Positions 62,788-64,000 of a stretch of 64,000 nt of DNA are shown here, piece by piece. Under the pieces are notes generated by a model. That model ran no database searches, was not told the origin of the DNA, and saw nothing but the letters and a program-made list of their open reading frames with translations. Position 1 is the first letter of the stretch; every line of letters begins with the position of its first letter. This DNA comes from Chthonomonas calidirosea (GTDB taxonomy: Bacteria > Armatimonadota > Fimbriimonadia > Fimbriimonadales > Fimbriimonadaceae): the NCBI GenBank assembly GCA_945882415.1, contig CAMCWC010000014.1, positions 39,528 through 103,527 of the forward strand, read 5' to 3'. Both the position numbers and the translations under genes were made by a program.

Positions 62788-64000
62788 ATGCTCGGTGTTG
62801 AGAAACGTTTCTCACGGTTCGTTTGTTCGTGTCTGTTGTTGGGTCTTGTCGGGATTGCAGTCCCGCAGAGCGCGGTACCGGTCGGCCACGGGTCGTACGC
62901 GAGTTCCGTTCCAACAATCCGGCTGAATGATGACGGCTACTTTGCGCCAACGCCCGGCACCATCATCAACGAGTTTGCGACTCTTTATCTGGACCCTTCG
63001 CTAAAGAGTCGAGCCGTGCCGACGAACCAATGGTGGACCGATCTGATGATTGGTCAGCGGTCCCGAGCAGTTGCTGGTGCACCAGCCGAGTGGTTCCAGC
63101 AGCAAATGGACGGAGCCGGAAACGCGGGCGTGCTGCATGCGCTCCCTGGAGCGGTGCAGCCTACTCGGCGCGGAATGAATCTGTTCTTCCCCAAGGATTG
63201 GGTTCGGAATGATCTTGACCGACCCAGCTTCGCGCAGGGAAATTTTGACCAGGGTCCAGCCCTTCAGATTGAAAACTATACGGGTTTTCAACTCCCCGCG
63301 GACGACACGATGCTGGGCGATTTTGGCGGAACAACCTATCCGTCTGGCTGGGTAGCGAGCGGCGACTTGGTGGGTACAGCCCCGATTCAAGGTGGCAGCT
63401 GGCCGAATCAGAGCCCTCCGGTCACGGGACTGATTGGGAACGCTTGCGTCAACACCTACCGTGGAACTGACACCACTCAGGGAACGCTTACATCGCCCGA
63501 GTTCACGATTTCGAGCAAGTACATCGTCGTGAAGTCGGGTGGAGGTAACGACCCGGAGAAAACGAGTGTTCAACTCGTCATTGATGGCGCGGTGGTGGCA
63601 AGTGCGATTGGGCGACAGGATGCGACTTTGCGCTGGACCAAGTGGGATCTCACAGCGCAAGCCGGAAAACGCGCTCGACTGGTTATTCGAGATTCAAGCT
63701 CCGGCGGTTGGGGCTTCACGCTTTGTGCGGCCATCATCGGTACGAACAGCGCCGAAGAGCCGGAAACTCGGTACAGCACAACCCTGACGGTGCCGAGCGC
63801 AATGGTGACGAGCTATAGCGATTGGTCGGTGGATTTTCGGCAATCAAACTCCGCCGCGGCGAGCGCAGACACCACCGTCGCTAGGGGAATTCCGTTTGTG
63901 TGGACTCGCTATTCGCATGTCTCACCAAGAATTAACGTGGGTGCAAATCCGCAACTGACGGACACAAATGGCAACGCGATATCCACCACGGGTGGGAGTT
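62788..64000 (+). CDS. GH81-like secreted glycoside hydrolase, 5' part
   Basis: Open through the window end, 404 residues seen. Signal-peptide-like start (LLLGLVGIAVPQSA), then VPVGHGSYASSVP and VPTNQWWTDLMIG, the opening pattern of family GH81 endo-beta-1,3-glucanases. A beta-sandwich insertion (about 225-320; SPEFTISSKYIVVKSGGG, LVIRDSSSGGWGFTL) resembles a carbohydrate-binding or GH32 C-terminal-type module. The chain returns to GH81-like FVWTRYSHVSPR. The catalytic acids would lie beyond the window. Assignment to GH81 is by pattern, not by search. Confidence 0.65.
   Translation, partial: MLGVEKRFSRFVCSCLLLGLVGIAVPQSAVPVGHGSYASSVPTIRLNDDGYFAPTPGTIINEFATLYLDPSLKSRAVPTNQWWTDLMIGQRSRAVAGAPAEWFQQQMDGAGNAGVLHALPGAVQPTRRGMNLFFPKDWVRNDLDRPSFAQGNFDQGPALQIENYTGFQLPADDTMLGDFGGTTYPSGWVASGDLVGTAPIQGGSWPNQSPPVTGLIGNACVNTYRGTDTTQGTLTSPEFTISSKYIVVKSGGGNDPEKTSVQLVIDGAVVASAIGRQDATLRWTKWDLTAQAGKRARLVIRDSSSGGWGFTLCAAIIGTNSAEEPETRYSTTLTVPSAMVTSYSDWSVDFRQSNSAAASADTTVARGIPFVWTRYSHVSPRINVGANPQLTDTNGNAISTTGGS

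Overview
The window is a gene-dense bacterial chromosome segment of about 57-60% GC by eye, with genes on both strands and many 1-8 bp gene overlaps. I see no rRNA, tRNA, CRISPR array, prophage or insertion sequence. The cell appears diderm: there is an LptC/LptA-like envelope protein, several lipobox proteins and many signal-peptide proteins. The mix of a RemA/DUF370 gene joined to mreBCD, a YvcK with N-terminal membrane helices, CsrA, and a secreted protein ending in a DG-type pseudopilin-like tail suggests Armatimonadota (Fimbriimonadia-like). That placement is inference from gene content, not a database match.

Layout. 1-7.5 kb (minus): a COG1470-like membrane protein, purH, a Gly-rich anchored peptide, then remA-mreB-mreC-mreD-gdhA for cell shape and glutamate metabolism. 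7.6-12 kb: cinA, lipoproteins and a sugar nucleotidyltransferase. 12.2-14.3 kb: one open frame fusing acetylornithine aminotransferase (ArgD) to ornithine carbamoyltransferase (ArgF). 14.3-17.8 kb: secreted proteins, including a Cys-pair protein beside a TlpA-like thioredoxin. 17.9-21.5 kb: argC, argJ, a CBM9-like protein and an HxlR regulator. 21.4-26.7 kb (minus): tmk, a LolA-like protein, an SPFH protein and mutS. 26.8-33.8 kb (plus): a ten-gene run csrA, membrane protein, ribF, anchored protein, M29 aminopeptidase, holin-like protein, yvcK, gmk, coaBC, tfoX-like. 33.8-44.6 kb: amino-acid permease, fumC, a large unknown coiled-coil protein, a DUF4332 protein, queE, an FAD oxidoreductase, a receiver protein, DUF454, a PP2C phosphatase and queC. 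44.6-52.2 kb (minus): an LptC/LptA-like protein, large secreted proteins and an S9 peptidase.

52.2-56.3 kb (minus) looks accessory. It holds a HepT/DUF86-like protein with a degenerate active-site motif, a STAND NTPase with a predicted N-terminal membrane segment, and an AT-richer TPR protein whose array has a regular 49-residue (147-bp) period. The last two genes overlap. This resembles an Avs-like STAND system with the sensor on a separate polypeptide, and it is the best candidate here for an undescribed defence or signalling module.

56.5-64 kb returns to housekeeping and secreted genes: an acyl-CoA synthetase, alaS, a divergent gene pair whose ATG codons share one CATG, and the start of a GH81-like secreted glycoside hydrolase cut by the window end. 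Arginine biosynthesis is represented by argC, argJ and argD-argF in two nearby loci, and queuosine/preQ0 synthesis by queE and queC about 4 kb apart.
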